A stretch of 48,895 nucleotides of DNA. Origin: Solobacterium sp. (GTDB lineage: Bacteria > Bacillota_I > Bacilli_A > Erysipelotrichales > Erysipelotrichaceae). Where the stretch lies: NCBI GenBank assembly GCA_017539385.1, contig JAFYHC010000015.1, positions 1-48,895 of the forward strand, read 5' to 3'. How positions within the stretch are numbered: the first letter of the stretch is position 1; each line of letters starts with the position of its first letter. The notes under the pieces were generated by a model. The model worked only from the letters and a program-made list of their open reading frames with translations. It did no database searches and had not been told where the DNA came from. The position numbers and the translations under genes are program-made. Positions 1 to 7,904 of the stretch are shown here, piece after piece.

Positions 1-140
1 GTCTGCTTTCTTTAGCAGACCACTATCAGCTAGTACATAGTTATTGAATTTCGAACCGCCGTATACCGAACGGTACGTACGGTGGTGTGAGAGGTCGGAA
101 ATAAATAGGAGGAAACCTATTTATTTCCTCCTACTCGATT
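1..140 (+). mobile_element. 3' end of a group II intron (domains V and VI), cut by the window edge
   Basis: Bases 53-86 fold as a group II intron domain V: ACCGCCGTA pairs with TACGGTGGT, closed by TACC-GAAC-GGTA. It is followed by the usual GTGAGAGGTCGG linker and a domain VI hairpin (97-109 pairing with 116-128, 13 bp, loop AGGAAA), then CCTCCTACTCGATT, which is the typical 3' terminus of bacterial group II introns. Bases 1-20 form a separate perfect hairpin (GTCTGC / GCAGAC), perhaps from domain IV. The reverse transcriptase/maturase gene would lie to the left, outside the window. The intron reads on the plus strand, antisense to queH, and its 3' boundary (about 138-140) falls inside the queH reading frame. 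The exact subclass cannot be set from this fragment. Confidence 0.88.
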
Positions 141-797
141 TGCTTCATAGGAATAGATGCAGCCGCAATAGTCCTGACGGTAGAAGCCATACTGATCCGA
201 CAATTCACGGGAGCGTTCCTGTCCGCCGCCTTTTTTGAAATCACTGCAGAAGTAGCGTACCGAGGGATACAGATGGGAAAGGGCAATGCCGATCTCATTC
301 ATCTTCTGGCTGTCTTTCTGACGGGAAATGGACATGACAGTGGTAAAGAAATCATAGCCGTGCTCTGCTGCATAGGCATAGGCTTCCTTCATCCGTACGG
401 TATAGCAGTAGAAACAGCGTCCAAATCCTTCCGGATCATCCTTCATGGGTGCCAAGCGTGCCGTATAGGCTTCGTTATCATAGGGGACAACGATCAAGTG
501 CACATTTCTGCCGAATGCATCAATGTAGCGCCGTACTTCGCCAAGACGGCGTTCATATTCTTCTTTCGGATAGATGTTGGAGTTATTGTAGAAGATCGTG
601 ACATCAAAGTGCTCTGCCAGGAATTCGATTGGCCAGGATGCACATACCGCACAGCAGGCATGCACCAGGATCTTTGGCCGGCGGTCTTTGAATTCCTCAT
701 GGATCTTTTCCAGCTGCTGCAGGGAAGCTTTGTAGTAATTCGTCTTTCTGCTGCTGTGGCGTAAGCGCAGAACAGTTTCAATATCGTGCTTATTCAT
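117..797 (-). CDS. queH: Epoxyqueuosine reductase QueH, C-terminus altered by intron
   Basis: QueH (DUF208) reduces epoxyqueuosine to queuosine in tRNA, the last step of Q synthesis, and replaces QueG in many bacteria. The 226-residue product shows the family cysteines: C48-C49-x2-C52 (HACCAVC), C128-x2-C131 (RCFYC) and C211-x-C213 (YCGC). I start it at the ATG at 797, which overlaps the end of queA by 8 bases (ATGAATAA), implying translational coupling. The last codons (AAT CGA GTA GGA GGA AAT AAA, then TAG) lie in the 3' end of the antisense group II intron, so the final seven residues, NRVGGNK, and the stop come from the intron. All known cysteine motifs lie before the junction, so activity may survive. 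Confidence 0.9.
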   Translation of the reverse strand: MNKHDIETVLRLRHSSRKTNYYKASLQQLEKIHEEFKDRRPKILVHACCAVCASWPIEFLAEHFDVTIFYNNSNIYPKEEYERRLGEVRRYIDAFGRNVHLIVVPYDNEAYTARLAPMKDDPEGFGRCFYCYTVRMKEAYAYAAEHGYDFFTTVMSISRQKDSQKMNEIGIALSHLYPSVRYFCSDFKKGGGQERSRELSDQYGFYRQDYCGCIYSYEANRVGGNK

Positions 798-1836
798 TGG
801 TAATGAACATGCAGTCGCCGAAGGAGAAGAAGCGGTACTTCTTTTCCACGGCATCCCGGTATGCCGCAAGAACGGCATCATAGCCGGCAAAGGATGTGAT
901 CATCATGAGCAGGGTGGACTTGGGCAGATGGAAGTTGGTCAGGATGCAGTCGGCGGTATGCCACTTATATCCCGGATAGATAAACAGGGTCGTTTCCCCG
1001 GTACATGCTTCAAAATGTCCAAACCGGTTATATACCGATTCCAGTGTGCGCACGGATGTCGTGCCGACCGCAATGATGCGTCTTCCTTCTGCTTTGGCGA
1101 GGTTGAGACGCTCTGCGGTATGTTCATCCATCTCATAGTATTCACTGTGCATGACATGGTCTTTGACACGGTCGGTATCCATCGGCCGGAAGGTGCCAAG
1201 TCCTACATGCAGGGTGACATCCAGGATCTCTACGCCCTTGTCACGCAGTGCCTGGAAGACTTCCGGGGTAAAATGCAGACCTGCTGTCGGTGCTGCAGCG
1301 GAGCCGCGCACTTTGGCATACACGGTCTGGTAGCGCTCCGGATCATCCAGTTTTTCACGGATATACGGGGGAAGCGGTACATTGCCCAGCTGGTCCAGGA
1401 TCTCTTCAAAGATCCCGTCATACAGCATCTGCATATTCCGCAGTCCCTTATCGCCAATGCCCACGCATTTTGCTTTTAATTCACCATTGTGGAAGGAAAT
1501 CACTGTTCCCATCTTGATGACTCGGGCATTGCCAGCCAGGCACTCCCATACATCGTTTTCCATGCGCTTCAGCAGCAATAACTCCACATGGGCGCCGGTC
1601 TCTTCCTTTGTGCCGAACAGACGCGCCGGAATGACGCGTGTATTATTGCGCACCAGGACATCGCCTTTGCGCAGATAGTCGGTAATATCGTAGAAATGCC
1701 GGTCTTCCCGGCTGCCATCTTTTTTGTGCAGAACCATCATACGGCTTGTGCTGCGTCCGGTGAGCGGTGTCTGTGCGATCAGCTCCTGGGGCAGTTCATA
1801 ATCAAAATCATCGGTTCTCAGATCGTTCAGATCCAT
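790..1836 (-). CDS. queA: S-adenosylmethionine:tRNA ribosyltransferase-isomerase QueA
   Basis: QueA transfers and isomerises the ribosyl group of SAM onto preQ1-modified tRNA to give epoxyqueuosine. The protein is 348 residues, normal for the family, with the typical opening DLRTDDFDYELPQELIAQ, the early block VRNNTRVIPARLFG, the block TAGLHFTPE, and the C-terminal FHLPKSTLLMM. A TTG lies 6 bases upstream, but the ATG at 1836 is chosen because AGAGG sits 9 bases before it. The start overlaps the tgt stop region and the end overlaps queH by 8 bases, so tgt-queA-queH form one coupled operon in the order of steps that follow preQ1. Confidence 0.95.
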   Translation of the reverse strand: MDLNDLRTDDFDYELPQELIAQTPLTGRSTSRMMVLHKKDGSREDRHFYDITDYLRKGDVLVRNNTRVIPARLFGTKEETGAHVELLLLKRMENDVWECLAGNARVIKMGTVISFHNGELKAKCVGIGDKGLRNMQMLYDGIFEEILDQLGNVPLPPYIREKLDDPERYQTVYAKVRGSAAAPTAGLHFTPEVFQALRDKGVEILDVTLHVGLGTFRPMDTDRVKDHVMHSEYYEMDEHTAERLNLAKAEGRRIIAVGTTSVRTLESVYNRFGHFEACTGETTLFIYPGYKWHTADCILTNFHLPKSTLLMMITSFAGYDAVLAAYRDAVEKKYRFFSFGDCMFITNE

Positions 1837-1838
1837 GA

Positions 1839-2996
<1,158 letters not shown>

Positions 2997-3002
2997 CTAT
3001 AT

Positions 3003-3011
3003 ATCATAGCA
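3003..3011 (-). promoter_or_regulatory. Extended -10 promoter of tgt-queA-queH
   Basis: Minus-strand TGCTATGAT is an extended -10 element about 31 bases before the tgt ATG. No convincing -35 box is visible, as is common for extended -10 promoters. Confidence 0.5.
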
Positions 3012-3027
3012 GATTCAGCAAGCCGCG

Positions 3028-3055
3028 AGACACAAAATCAGCGCTGGTATATAAT
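3028..3055 (+). promoter_or_regulatory. Promoter of the membrane protein at 3062, probably leaderless
   Basis: GAGACA (3028-3033), a 16-bp spacer and a consensus TATAAT (3050-3055). Only six bases (AGCACC) separate the -10 box from the ATG at 3062, so transcription should begin at or next to the start codon. No Shine-Dalgarno can fit. Confidence 0.6.
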
Positions 3056-3061
3056 AGCACC

Positions 3062-3526
3062 ATGAGATCACAGACTATCAAGATACGAAACCTGCCCCAT
3101 GATCCGACCCGGGTCACCAAGACCGTCAATGTAAAGCCGGTGCTGCTGCTGTTGTTTTTACTGCTGCTGGGAGGGATCTTTCTGGCAATACGCGCCTATC
3201 TCCTGGTAGGCGGCATTTTTATTGCCGGCATCTCTCTGTTTGCACTGCTGGTCATGCCGGACCGCATCCTGTGCCAGTTTACCGATGAGTATCTGGTGCT
3301 TTACAACACAAGAGAAAAGGATGAGTGCAATCTGCTGTACTGGGATGAGATCGTCTCATGGCAGTATGAATGGCATCCTTCGGTGGATCTTCTGGTGATC
3401 CAGATGATCGATGGAAGCACGGAAACGCAGGAGATGTATTCCAAGCGCAGCATTGCCGGGATGATGCGCCGCTATATACCGGGCAAAGAGATCCGCTCCA
3501 GCCGGATCAGAAAGGGGAACGCATGA
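3062..3526 (+). CDS. Small two-TM membrane protein of unknown function
   Basis: A 154-residue protein that I do not recognise. Residues about 22-65 form two hydrophobic helices (VLLLLFLLLLGGIFLAIRAY and VGGIFIAGISLFALLVM). A soluble C-terminal part of about 85 residues follows, with the layout of a PH-like or YcxB-type domain: short beta strands such as ILCQFTDEYLVLYNT and LLYWDEIVSWQYE. The start is the ATG six bases after a TATAAT box, with no Shine-Dalgarno, implying a leaderless mRNA. Its stop overlaps the next ATG as ATGA, so it is coupled to the ArsR-type regulator. The PH-like assignment is inference from strand pattern only. Confidence 0.75.
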   Translation: MRSQTIKIRNLPHDPTRVTKTVNVKPVLLLLFLLLLGGIFLAIRAYLLVGGIFIAGISLFALLVMPDRILCQFTDEYLVLYNTREKDECNLLYWDEIVSWQYEWHPSVDLLVIQMIDGSTETQEMYSKRSIAGMMRRYIPGKEIRSSRIRKGNA

Positions 3527-3852
3527 AGATCATGGATGAAGAAGCACTGGAAAAATGCCGCCGGCATATGGTCAGTGAACAGGAATACGATGACATGAGT
3601 CTGATCTTTGACATGTTTTCCGACAGCACCCGTCTGAAGATCATGAGCGCATTATTCGTCAGTGAACTGTGCGTGGGGGATCTTGCGGCTTTGCTGGAAA
3701 TGAGCACAAGTGCCGTCAGCCACCAATTGGCTTCCCTGAAGAAAACCAAAATGGTGCGTACACGCAAGCGCGGCCGCATGGTGTATTACTCCATGGCTGA
3801 CGATCATATCAAGAATATCTACCGTATGGCATATGAGCATATCCATGAATAA
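3523..3852 (+). CDS. ArsR/SmtB-family metal-sensing repressor
   Basis: A 109-residue winged-helix protein very close in pattern to SmtB: SELCVGDLAALLEM, the recognition helix TSAVSHQLASLKK, and the wing RKRGRMVYYSMADDH. The alpha-5 metal ligands of SmtB (Asp, His, His, Glu) are all present with correct spacing: D93, H95, H106 and E109. The alpha-3N region keeps a single Cys (C50). This predicts a Zn(II)-type sensor that leaves DNA on metal binding. No metal transporter or metallothionein lies nearby, so its target is unclear; it sits between a membrane protein and an exonuclease in one operon. Start ATG 3523 has AGGGGAAC upstream and overlaps the previous stop (ATGA). Confidence 0.88.
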   Translation: MKIMDEEALEKCRRHMVSEQEYDDMSLIFDMFSDSTRLKIMSALFVSELCVGDLAALLEMSTSAVSHQLASLKKTKMVRTRKRGRMVYYSMADDHIKNIYRMAYEHIHE

Positions 3853-4405
3853 GGTCACTTCCATTGATTTTGAAACAGCCAACCGATATGGTGCCAGTGT
3901 CTGCGCTGTCGGCATTTCCGTCATGGAGGAAGGTGCGATCGGTGAAGGCTATTACACCCTGATCCGTCCCGATTCCTCGGTCGGCTGGTTTTCCCGCATG
4001 AACATCGCTGTTCACGGCATCAAACCGGAAGATACAGCAGATGCTCCGGAATTCAAAGATATTTATCCGGATCTCTGTAAGTATCTGGAAGACGGTCTTG
4101 TCTGTGCGCATAATGCGCGCTTTGACATGAACTGTCTGAAAGAAGCGTGCATCCTGTCCGGACGGCGCATTCCGTATGTCCGCTGGTTTGATACCGTGGA
4201 ACTATCCCGCAAAATCTTCCCTGAGATGGCGCATCATCGTCTCAACGATATGTGCGATCTCTTATCCATTCCGTTAGATCACCACAACGCTGCCAGTGAT
4301 GCCGAAGGCTGTCTTATGATCGTTGCCAATGTCATGGACATGACCGGCATCTATGACATCGAAGAATTACTGAAGAAATGCCATGTCCGCATTCATGAGT
4401 TATGA
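3845..4405 (+). CDS. DnaQ-like 3'-5' exonuclease
   Basis: A 186-residue DEDD exonuclease of the DNA polymerase III epsilon type. ExoI is IDFET (D8, E10), ExoII is AHNARFD (D94), and ExoIIIepsilon is HNAASD (H147, D152), making it a DEDDh enzyme. It is a stand-alone exonuclease domain with no polymerase or BRCT part. The ATG at 3845 overlaps the regulator stop by 8 bases (ATGAATAA) and has no clear Shine-Dalgarno, so it likely relies on translational coupling. Its role could be proofreading, RNA trimming or repair; the sequence does not decide. Confidence 0.88.
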   Translation: MNKVTSIDFETANRYGASVCAVGISVMEEGAIGEGYYTLIRPDSSVGWFSRMNIAVHGIKPEDTADAPEFKDIYPDLCKYLEDGLVCAHNARFDMNCLKEACILSGRRIPYVRWFDTVELSRKIFPEMAHHRLNDMCDLLSIPLDHHNAASDAEGCLMIVANVMDMTGIYDIEELLKKCHVRIHEL

Positions 4406-4418
4406 AAGGAAACACACC

Positions 4419-5330
4419 ATGATCCGCTCGTTTGATGAGATCCGCTCTCTTGTTCTCTCCCGTCCCGGCACACGCCGCCTTGGCGTGATCGGCTCCCATG
4501 AGACCCATGCCCTGGAAGCCGCAGCCAAAGCCATGCAGGATGGCATCGTTGTCCCGATCCTGTTTGGAAAAAAAGAAGAAACCATTGAAAAGTGGGAAGC
4601 ACTGCATACCGGTCTTCCCGTTCCTGAGATCGTTGACTGCAATACCGATGAAGAAATCGCAGAACGTGCCATCCGTGCTGCGCATGACGGCAAAGTGGAC
4701 TGCCTGCTGAAGGGAAAAATCTATACGGCTGTCTTCCTGCGTGCTGTATTGAACAAAGAATGGGGACTGCGTACAGGCAGACAATTGTCCCATGTATTAT
4801 TGATGCAGGTGCCTGCGTACCATAAGATGCTCTTTCTGAGCGATGCCGGCATGGTTCCTTATCCGGATCTCAATACCAAGAAAGACCTGATCGCCAATGC
4901 ATCGGATGTATGCCATGCACTGGGCTATGAACAGCCAAAAGTTGCCGTGCTTGCATCGGTGGAACGCCTGAATCCGAAGATGCCGGAAACGGTCGATGCC
5001 CACGCATTGAAAGAAATGTATGAAAACAATGAAATCACCGGATGCATCGTCGAAGGTCCGATTTCCTTTGATCTTGCTGTATCGGAAGAAAGCGCATCGA
5101 TCAAAGAATATGACAGCCCGGTGGCAGGGGATGCGGATGTTCTGATCGTACCGGAGATCACCACCGGCAACGTATTGTTTAAAGCACTTTCCTACTTTGC
5201 ACAGATGACCATGGGCGGCATTATCGTCGGCGCATCCGTTCCGATCTCCATGATTTCCCGTGCTTCCAGCGGCACCGACAAATACAATTCCATCCTGGTA
5301 GCCGCTGCTGTTGCCAGCGCCCGCAAATAG
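4419..5330 (+). CDS. Phosphate acetyl/butyryltransferase family enzyme (Ptb-like)
   Basis: A 303-residue member of the PTA/PTB family, which interconverts acyl-CoA and acyl-phosphate. Family features are the N-terminal RRLGVIGSHETHALEAAAKA, the central LLKGKIYTAVFLRAVLNKE and the C-terminal DVLIVPEITTGNVLFKALSYF. Length and motifs fit phosphate butyryltransferase better than the 334-residue Pta encoded at 37116. The ATG at 4419 is preferred over an in-frame upstream one because GAAAGGA lies about 10 bases before it. No butyrate kinase gene is adjacent, so the substrate (butyryl, branched-chain acyl or acetyl) is open. It is 13 bases after the exonuclease gene and probably co-transcribed. Confidence 0.85.
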   Translation: MIRSFDEIRSLVLSRPGTRRLGVIGSHETHALEAAAKAMQDGIVVPILFGKKEETIEKWEALHTGLPVPEIVDCNTDEEIAERAIRAAHDGKVDCLLKGKIYTAVFLRAVLNKEWGLRTGRQLSHVLLMQVPAYHKMLFLSDAGMVPYPDLNTKKDLIANASDVCHALGYEQPKVAVLASVERLNPKMPETVDAHALKEMYENNEITGCIVEGPISFDLAVSEESASIKEYDSPVAGDADVLIVPEITTGNVLFKALSYFAQMTMGGIIVGASVPISMISRASSGTDKYNSILVAAAVASARK

Positions 5331-5348
5331 CCGGCTCTGCAAATTTCC

Positions 5349-5428
5349 TGTAACGAAAGTCTGACAAATCTGTAACTATTTTCAATTTTGTGAAATCGGT
5401 TTACATTTATGCGGGCCCATACTATAAT
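5349..5428 (+). promoter_or_regulatory. Promoter of the PPase-like gene with 11-bp upstream repeats
   Basis: TTTACA (5400-5405), a 17-bp spacer and consensus TATAAT (5423-5428) make a strong sigma-A promoter. Upstream, TGTAAC (5349), TCTGAC (5360) and TGTAAC (5371) recur every 11 bp, the spacing used by OmpR/PhoB-type activators that bind one DNA face. Which regulator binds is unknown. Confidence 0.6.
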
Positions 5429-5454
5429 CGTGGTATTGACACAAGGGGTGTACT

Positions 5455-5847
5455 ATGTCGGATTACTACAATAACGCTTTTTTCTGGCAGAAGCTGGATA
5501 CACTGTTTCTCTCAAGCGGAGTAAAAGTTACAAGGAAGAAAGGGGATATACATCCTGTATTTCCGAATCTGATCTATCCGACCGATTATGGTCAGATGAA
5601 AGATACAAACGCTTCGTTCGGACATGGTGTCTCGGTATACTGCGGATCGGAATCCCGCAACCGAATCACCGGCATCGTCGTTGCCGTCGATATCCTTGCC
5701 AAGGAACTGGATGTCAAGGTACTGGCCGGATGCAATGAGCAGGAAGTAGAAGATGTTCTGCGTTTTCTGAACCAGACCGATTATCAGAAGACTGTCATGA
5801 TCCGCCGCGGAAGCGTGATCCCTTCATGGGGTGTTACAGATAACTAA
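5455..5847 (+). CDS. Small inorganic-pyrophosphatase-like protein, probable pseudoenzyme
   Basis: A 130-residue protein resembling the short inorganic pyrophosphatase (PPase) relatives of Firmicutes. The block KKGDIHPVFPNLIYPTDYG matches the family pattern of a basic residue, HPxxP and YPxDYG. In that family an acidic cluster (DGxxIDVWxG type) usually follows; here the position reads FGHGVSVYCG, with the Asp residues gone. That suggests loss of metal binding and of classical hydrolysis (inference, from memory of the family). The start has AAGGGG seven bases upstream and a strong promoter with 11-bp repeats. It is a single-gene unit closed by a terminator at 5857. Confidence 0.65.
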   Translation: MSDYYNNAFFWQKLDTLFLSSGVKVTRKKGDIHPVFPNLIYPTDYGQMKDTNASFGHGVSVYCGSESRNRITGIVVAVDILAKELDVKVLAGCNEQEVEDVLRFLNQTDYQKTVMIRRGSVIPSWGVTDN

Positions 5848-5856
5848 GCGGAATCG

Positions 5857-5881
5857 AAGCCGGAGTGATCCGGCTTTTCTT
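5857..5881 (+). terminator. Terminator of the PPase-like gene
   Basis: AAGCCGGA / TCCGGCTT stem (5857-5864 with 5869-5876), loop GTGA, then TTTTCTT. Confidence 0.8.
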
Positions 5882-5891
5882 GTGCCGCAAC

Positions 5892-5917
5892 AAAAAAACT
5901 GCCTCGTTTTGAGGCAG
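5892..5917 (-). terminator. Terminator of the zinc-PLC-like gene
   Basis: Minus-strand stem CTGCCTC / GAGGCAG (5899-5905 with 5911-5917), five-base loop, followed by seven T (5892-5898). Confidence 0.85.
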
Positions 5918-5921
5918 CTGG

Positions 5922-6794
5922 TTATCGGAAGGCAGGATCATCCCGGCCGGAGAAATTCAGCCGGAAATCGTCATCGGTACGCGTCTTCAGCAAACGCACG
6001 GCAAGCGCACATGCTTCGCCATACAGCATGGGGAAGGACTTGGTACTGGTCTCGTTGCGGCCAATCAGGGCATATTCCTTGCGGTCCAGATTCAGTGCGG
6101 ATGCCTTGTCCTTGTGATCCAGGATCATGCCGGAGAAGGAATGCGGCATCTTTGCATAGGTCTCGATCGTATAGATCAGATTGTATTTGAAGGCACTTCC
6201 CGGCTTCAGTACACGGGTATAGAACGGACAGTCATAGATGGCTCTCTTCAGCCGATAGACCGGTACGCTCTTTCTGTATACGGCCGCCAGCATTTCGCTG
6301 TAAAGAACAGCCAGTTTCTTCGCCGATGCCTTATCTGTCTTCATATAGGAATAGACATCATACGACTGGATATCTCTGCCGCGCTGGTGCAGGAGCCATA
6401 CATCGTATTCTGCTTCGATCGTGACATGTGCTTCGCCTTCGTGAATGCCGCTTTCTGCGTGGGCTTTGCGGGCAAAGGAACAGACAAGGGGATGCACGGT
6501 GGAATCGAGCGCATAATGGCAAAGATACCCGTAGAAGTAACTGCGCAGGTCATCGTCATTCATGCATCTGGCTTCAAAGAAGCGGATGACATCCCGTACA
6601 TGTTCATCGTGCATCAGATCACCAAGCGGCTTCAAAGTGAGCTTTGGAATCGATGCACTGGAAAAGAACAGCATATCCGGTCCCTGGGAACCGAGATAGT
6701 ACATTGGATAATTCGTGATCTGATCATGTATGTTCTGCGGCAGATGACGCAGGACATCTTTTGCAAATTCCACATGGGTGGTCGCTGCTGGCAT
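5922..6794 (-). CDS. Zinc-dependent phospholipase C-like protein
   Basis: A 290-residue protein of the zinc-dependent phospholipase C-like family common in Clostridia and Erysipelotrichia. It opens with MPAATTHVEFAKDVL and has LGSQGPDMLFF, YGYLCHYALDSTVHP (His/Asp-rich, likely metal ligands) and HVTIEAEYDVWLL. Most members have no proven substrate, so phospholipase activity is a family label only. No signal peptide is visible, so it is probably cytoplasmic. The start at 6794 has AGGAG eight bases upstream. It follows the YggS-like gene by 19 bases and ends at a strong terminator. Confidence 0.8.
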   Translation of the reverse strand: MPAATTHVEFAKDVLRHLPQNIHDQITNYPMYYLGSQGPDMLFFSSASIPKLTLKPLGDLMHDEHVRDVIRFFEARCMNDDDLRSYFYGYLCHYALDSTVHPLVCSFARKAHAESGIHEGEAHVTIEAEYDVWLLHQRGRDIQSYDVYSYMKTDKASAKKLAVLYSEMLAAVYRKSVPVYRLKRAIYDCPFYTRVLKPGSAFKYNLIYTIETYAKMPHSFSGMILDHKDKASALNLDRKEYALIGRNETSTKSFPMLYGEACALAVRLLKTRTDDDFRLNFSGRDDPAFR

Positions 6795-6813
6795 AGTGGA
6801 TACTCCTGATTCT

Positions 6814-7476
6814 TCATTCAAACAGGCACGTTCCGAGACGTACCATCGTACTGCCGCAGGCAAGCGCAATTGGATAGTCGCTGCTCATGCCCATCGACAG
6901 TGTTGTGACCTGTGTGCTTCCATAGCGTTCCTGCAGGGAAACAAACAGTTCATGTGCGTTTGTAAATACGGCCTGGATCCGCTTTGTATCTTCCGTATGA
7001 GGACCCATGACCATGATGCCGCAAAGACGCAGATGAGGCAGTTTCTTGCACGCATCAAAGAATGCAAAGGCATCTTCATACCGCATGCCGGTCTTGTTCG
7101 CATCTTCTTCGGCAAGATGGAATTCGGCAAGGATCCGCATCGTCTTATTCTGCCGGATGCATTCTTTTTCAATGCACTCTGCCAGGGCATAGGAATCCAC
7201 CGACTGGATGCACTTCGCATACCGTACGGCATCGCGCACTTTGTTCTTCTGCAGATGACCGATCAGATGCCATTCAATGTCCTTCGGCAGAACTGCCGCT
7301 TTTTCTTTCAGCTCACTGACGCGGTTTTCCGCAAAAAGACGTTCTCCTGCTTCATAGTAGGATAGGATCTGCTCTGTTGTACGGTATTTGGAAACGATAC
7401 AGAGAGATGCGTTATTTTGCAATGCGGCCTTCACGGCGAAATAGTTCGTATTCATTGTTAAATTATACAACGCCAT
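6814..7476 (-). CDS. YggS-family pyridoxal phosphate homeostasis protein
   Basis: A 220-residue YggS/PROSC protein: a PLP-binding TIM-barrel with no known catalytic reaction that buffers PLP and affects amino-acid pools. The PLP lysine is K30 in CIVSKYR. Other conserved blocks are FAENRVSELKEKA, WHLIGHLQKNKVRDAV, LRLCGIMVMGPHTED and the phosphate-binding LSMGMSSDYPIALACGSTMVRLG. Start chosen at the ATG at 7476 (MALYNL), which has AGGA eight bases upstream. It is transcribed away from the small basic protein gene at 7565 and leads a two-gene operon with the zinc-PLC-like gene. Confidence 0.9.
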   Translation of the reverse strand: MALYNLTMNTNYFAVKAALQNNASLCIVSKYRTTEQILSYYEAGERLFAENRVSELKEKAAVLPKDIEWHLIGHLQKNKVRDAVRYAKCIQSVDSYALAECIEKECIRQNKTMRILAEFHLAEEDANKTGMRYEDAFAFFDACKKLPHLRLCGIMVMGPHTEDTKRIQAVFTNAHELFVSLQERYGSTQVTTLSMGMSSDYPIALACGSTMVRLGTCLFE

Positions 7477-7564
7477 AAGCCGTTCCTGTGTGAAAATGTT
7501 TGTTATCCCCCTGTGACAGCGCTGTTTTTTTACCATTGTATACTGCTGGTAACAGGAGGACACC

Positions 7565-7846
7565 ATGAGCAGATCCTATCGCAAATATGCATACAAACCG
7601 GCAGGGAACAGACGGCGCAGTCTGAAGAAAGATCTGCACCGGATCTCCCGTACCAGACTGAAGCGGGATTTTGACCTGACTGACCGTACCTATGGAAAAT
7701 ACGATTCCGATCTTTCCTGGGAACTCAATGAGGGCAGACGCGCACCTGCCTACACCGACTATGTGCAGAAGCGCCGCGCACATGATCCAATGATATCCAA
7801 TAAAAGACTGCGGAAAGAATATTACAAACAATACCGCATGAAATAA
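7565..7846 (+). CDS. Small highly basic protein of unknown function
   Basis: A 93-residue protein rich in Arg, Lys and Tyr (for example NRRRSLKKDLHRISRTRLKR and RLRKEYYKQYRMK). No recognised domain, signal peptide or membrane segment. Charge and size suggest nucleic-acid or ribosome binding (inference). It has a perfect AGGAGGA Shine-Dalgarno four bases before the ATG, and TATACT at 7539 is a plausible -10 box. It forms a single-gene unit ended by the bidirectional terminator at 7871. Confidence 0.75.
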   Translation: MSRSYRKYAYKPAGNRRRSLKKDLHRISRTRLKRDFDLTDRTYGKYDSDLSWELNEGRRAPAYTDYVQKRRAHDPMISNKRLRKEYYKQYRMK

Positions 7847-7870
7847 CAAACGCACCAGACGAAAGAAAAA

Positions 7871-7904
7871 TCCGCATCTTTGCATCGATGCGGAATCTTT
7901 TTAT
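7871..7904. terminator. Bidirectional terminator between the basic protein gene and folT
   Basis: TCCGCATC / GATGCGGA (7871-7878 with 7887-7894). The plus strand is followed by ATCTTTTTATTT. The minus strand is followed by TTTTTCTTTC. Confidence 0.8.
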
